Made by a program: the position numbers and the translations under genes. A stretch of DNA of 12,873 nt from JBEKZQ01 sp049509675 (lineage in GTDB: Bacteria; Planctomycetota; Planctomycetia; Pirellulales; Thermoguttaceae). The number at the start of each line of letters is the position of its first letter. Position 1 is the stretch's first letter. The notes beneath the pieces were generated by a model that saw only the letters and a program-made list of their open reading frames with translations, searched no databases and was not told where the DNA came from. This document shows positions 12,015-12,873 of this stretch, piece by piece. The stretch spans positions 1 through 12,873 of the forward strand of contig JBEKZQ010000184.1 in NCBI GenBank assembly GCA_049509675.1. Direction: 5' to 3'.

Positions 12015-12873
12015 ATGAATCAAGATCACTATCCCGGCATCCGACTGAAACAACTCCTGGCCGATGCCGGGCTGCTCGATCAGTTCGATGGGGCCGTTCG
12101 TTCAAGAGGCTATGCCAGGATGAAGGAACTCATCCAACAGGTCGCAAGCAGCCAGGAGGAAGCCCAGCAGTTCACCGGCGTCGTCTTCGCCAATCCCGAA
12201 CATTACGACAAGGTGATTTCCGACCTGCATTATAACGGCAAGACGGTCAATGACCGGCTGGCCGCCGAGGGGCTGCTCGACCAGTTCACGGCAGCGATCC
12301 AGGCCAGAGAATCCGCCAGGATGATCGAATTGCTACAGGAGGCGGCAATCACCAAGACGTGGGCCACACGTCTGACGGCCATGATCCTCGACGGCCCGGC
12401 CCAGCCGCCGATCCATCTCAGGATGGAAGATGGCAGGAATGCAGGCTTGCGTCACACACCGAACTCCCACAAATTCCCGCCGTGCATCCGGCCCGTGGAA
12501 AGTCCGCGCGATCCTTATTGGAACCTAGGCAGCCATCCCGAAGCGGTGGAGCGGGTGTGGGACCAGCTTGGCTCGACGCTGCCCGAGGACTGCCGGTGCA
12601 TTGTCTACGGGACGCCGGGCTTGGTCGCTCCCCGGTCGGGAATCTTGATTGCTAAAGCCTTCGGCACGGCCTACGTCCTTCGCGTTCCTCGGGGAATTGT
12701 GGCCGAGGCGACCCAGGCCGGGTGTGAGACGAAGAAGACATGGGGACAGAACCGAATGGCACTGCGCCTTGATTTGATTGGACTTACGACGACGAAGTTC
12801 AGCAGGCAAGTGAGCGCGGCGGCGCAGACGTTGAGCGGCGAAGGCAGCGCGGAGAGTTGTGCAGCCGCCCCGC
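12015..12873 (+). CDS. Two-repeat protein with a conserved C-terminal domain, runs off right edge
   Basis: The frame is open from the ATG at 12015 to the window end (286 codons), so the stop is outside. Residues 11-65 (LLADAGLLDQFDGAVRSR to NPEHY) and 77-125 (KTVNDRLAAEGLLDQFTAAI to AMILDG) repeat the motif of the 67-residue protein just upstream. From about 155 a second domain follows: CIRPVESPRDPYWNLGSHPE (157-176), WDQLGSTLPEDCRCIVYGTP (182-201) and then an alternating beta-strand pattern. I believe the WNLGSHPE segment belongs to a small bacterial domain of unknown function, here joined to the repeats. The last 35 residues (after about 250) are Ala/Ser/Thr-rich and look less conserved; a frameshift there cannot be excluded. 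Start spacing of 7 nt after the previous stop suggests one operon. Confidence 0.6.
   Translation, partial: MNQDHYPGIRLKQLLADAGLLDQFDGAVRSRGYARMKELIQQVASSQEEAQQFTGVVFANPEHYDKVISDLHYNGKTVNDRLAAEGLLDQFTAAIQARESARMIELLQEAAITKTWATRLTAMILDGPAQPPIHLRMEDGRNAGLRHTPNSHKFPPCIRPVESPRDPYWNLGSHPEAVERVWDQLGSTLPEDCRCIVYGTPGLVAPRSGILIAKAFGTAYVLRVPRGIVAEATQAGCETKKTWGQNRMALRLDLIGLTTTKFSRQVSAAAQTLSGEGSAESCAAAP

Noticed and set aside
12359..12655. Plus-strand 98-codon frame near the right edge
   Set aside because: It overlaps, in another frame, the longer open frame from 12015 that has repeat homology with the preceding gene.
1..12873. CRISPR array, tRNA, rRNA or intact transposase
   Set aside because: No regularly spaced direct repeats, no tRNA-like cloverleaf, no rRNA segments and no transposase or integrase motifs were seen; the repeats are isolated palindromes.

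Overview
The window looks like a chromosomal segment of a Gram-negative, GC-rich bacterium, most likely a planctomycete (Pirellulales-like). The evidence is a lipid A gene run (ompH/skp-like, lpxC, lpxA and a Gfo/Idh/MocA oxidoreductase), a TMTC-type multi-pass membrane protein, a secreted leucine-rich-repeat protein, a secreted DUF4832-type glycosidase-like protein, and many short palindromic repeats of kinds common in that phylum. The taxonomic call is an inference from gene content; no rRNA or tRNA is present to test it.

Layout. (1) Positions 1-1137, minus strand: N-terminal 379 residues of a TMTC/DUF1736-type membrane protein that runs off the left edge. (2) 1138-1712: divergent intergenic region with a small MITE-like element (15-bp perfect terminal inverted repeats) directly joined to a 15-bp-stem palindrome. 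(3) 1713-5469, plus strand: an outer-envelope run of a periplasmic OmpH/Skp-like chaperone, LpxC, LpxA and a Gfo/Idh/MocA oxidoreductase that may be a GnnA-type UDP-GlcNAc 3-dehydrogenase. LpxA and LpxC carry out the first two steps of lipid A synthesis, and the OmpH-like protein would escort outer-membrane proteins. (4) 5713-8402: a PepT-family tripeptidase overlapping a leucine-rich-repeat protein by ATGA. (5) About 8403 to the right edge: a patchier, visibly less GC-rich accessory segment. It holds two gene fragments, a DUF4832-type secreted protein, the decapitated C-terminus of a metallophosphoesterase, an HNH endonuclease, and two proteins built from the same roughly 50-residue repeat, the last running off the right edge.

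The most striking theme is the number of short palindromic elements and how they sit in genes. An imperfect hairpin of 63 nt lies in frame inside pepT and accounts for much of an insertion relative to the E. coli family pattern. One repeat seems to supply the Shine-Dalgarno sequence of the oxidoreductase, another forms part of that protein's C-terminal tail, and a 21-bp-stem hairpin sits at the break point of the phosphoesterase remnant. Two elements have the GTAG-plus-palindrome form of RAYT-type REP sequences. No CRISPR array, tRNA, rRNA or full transposase gene is visible.
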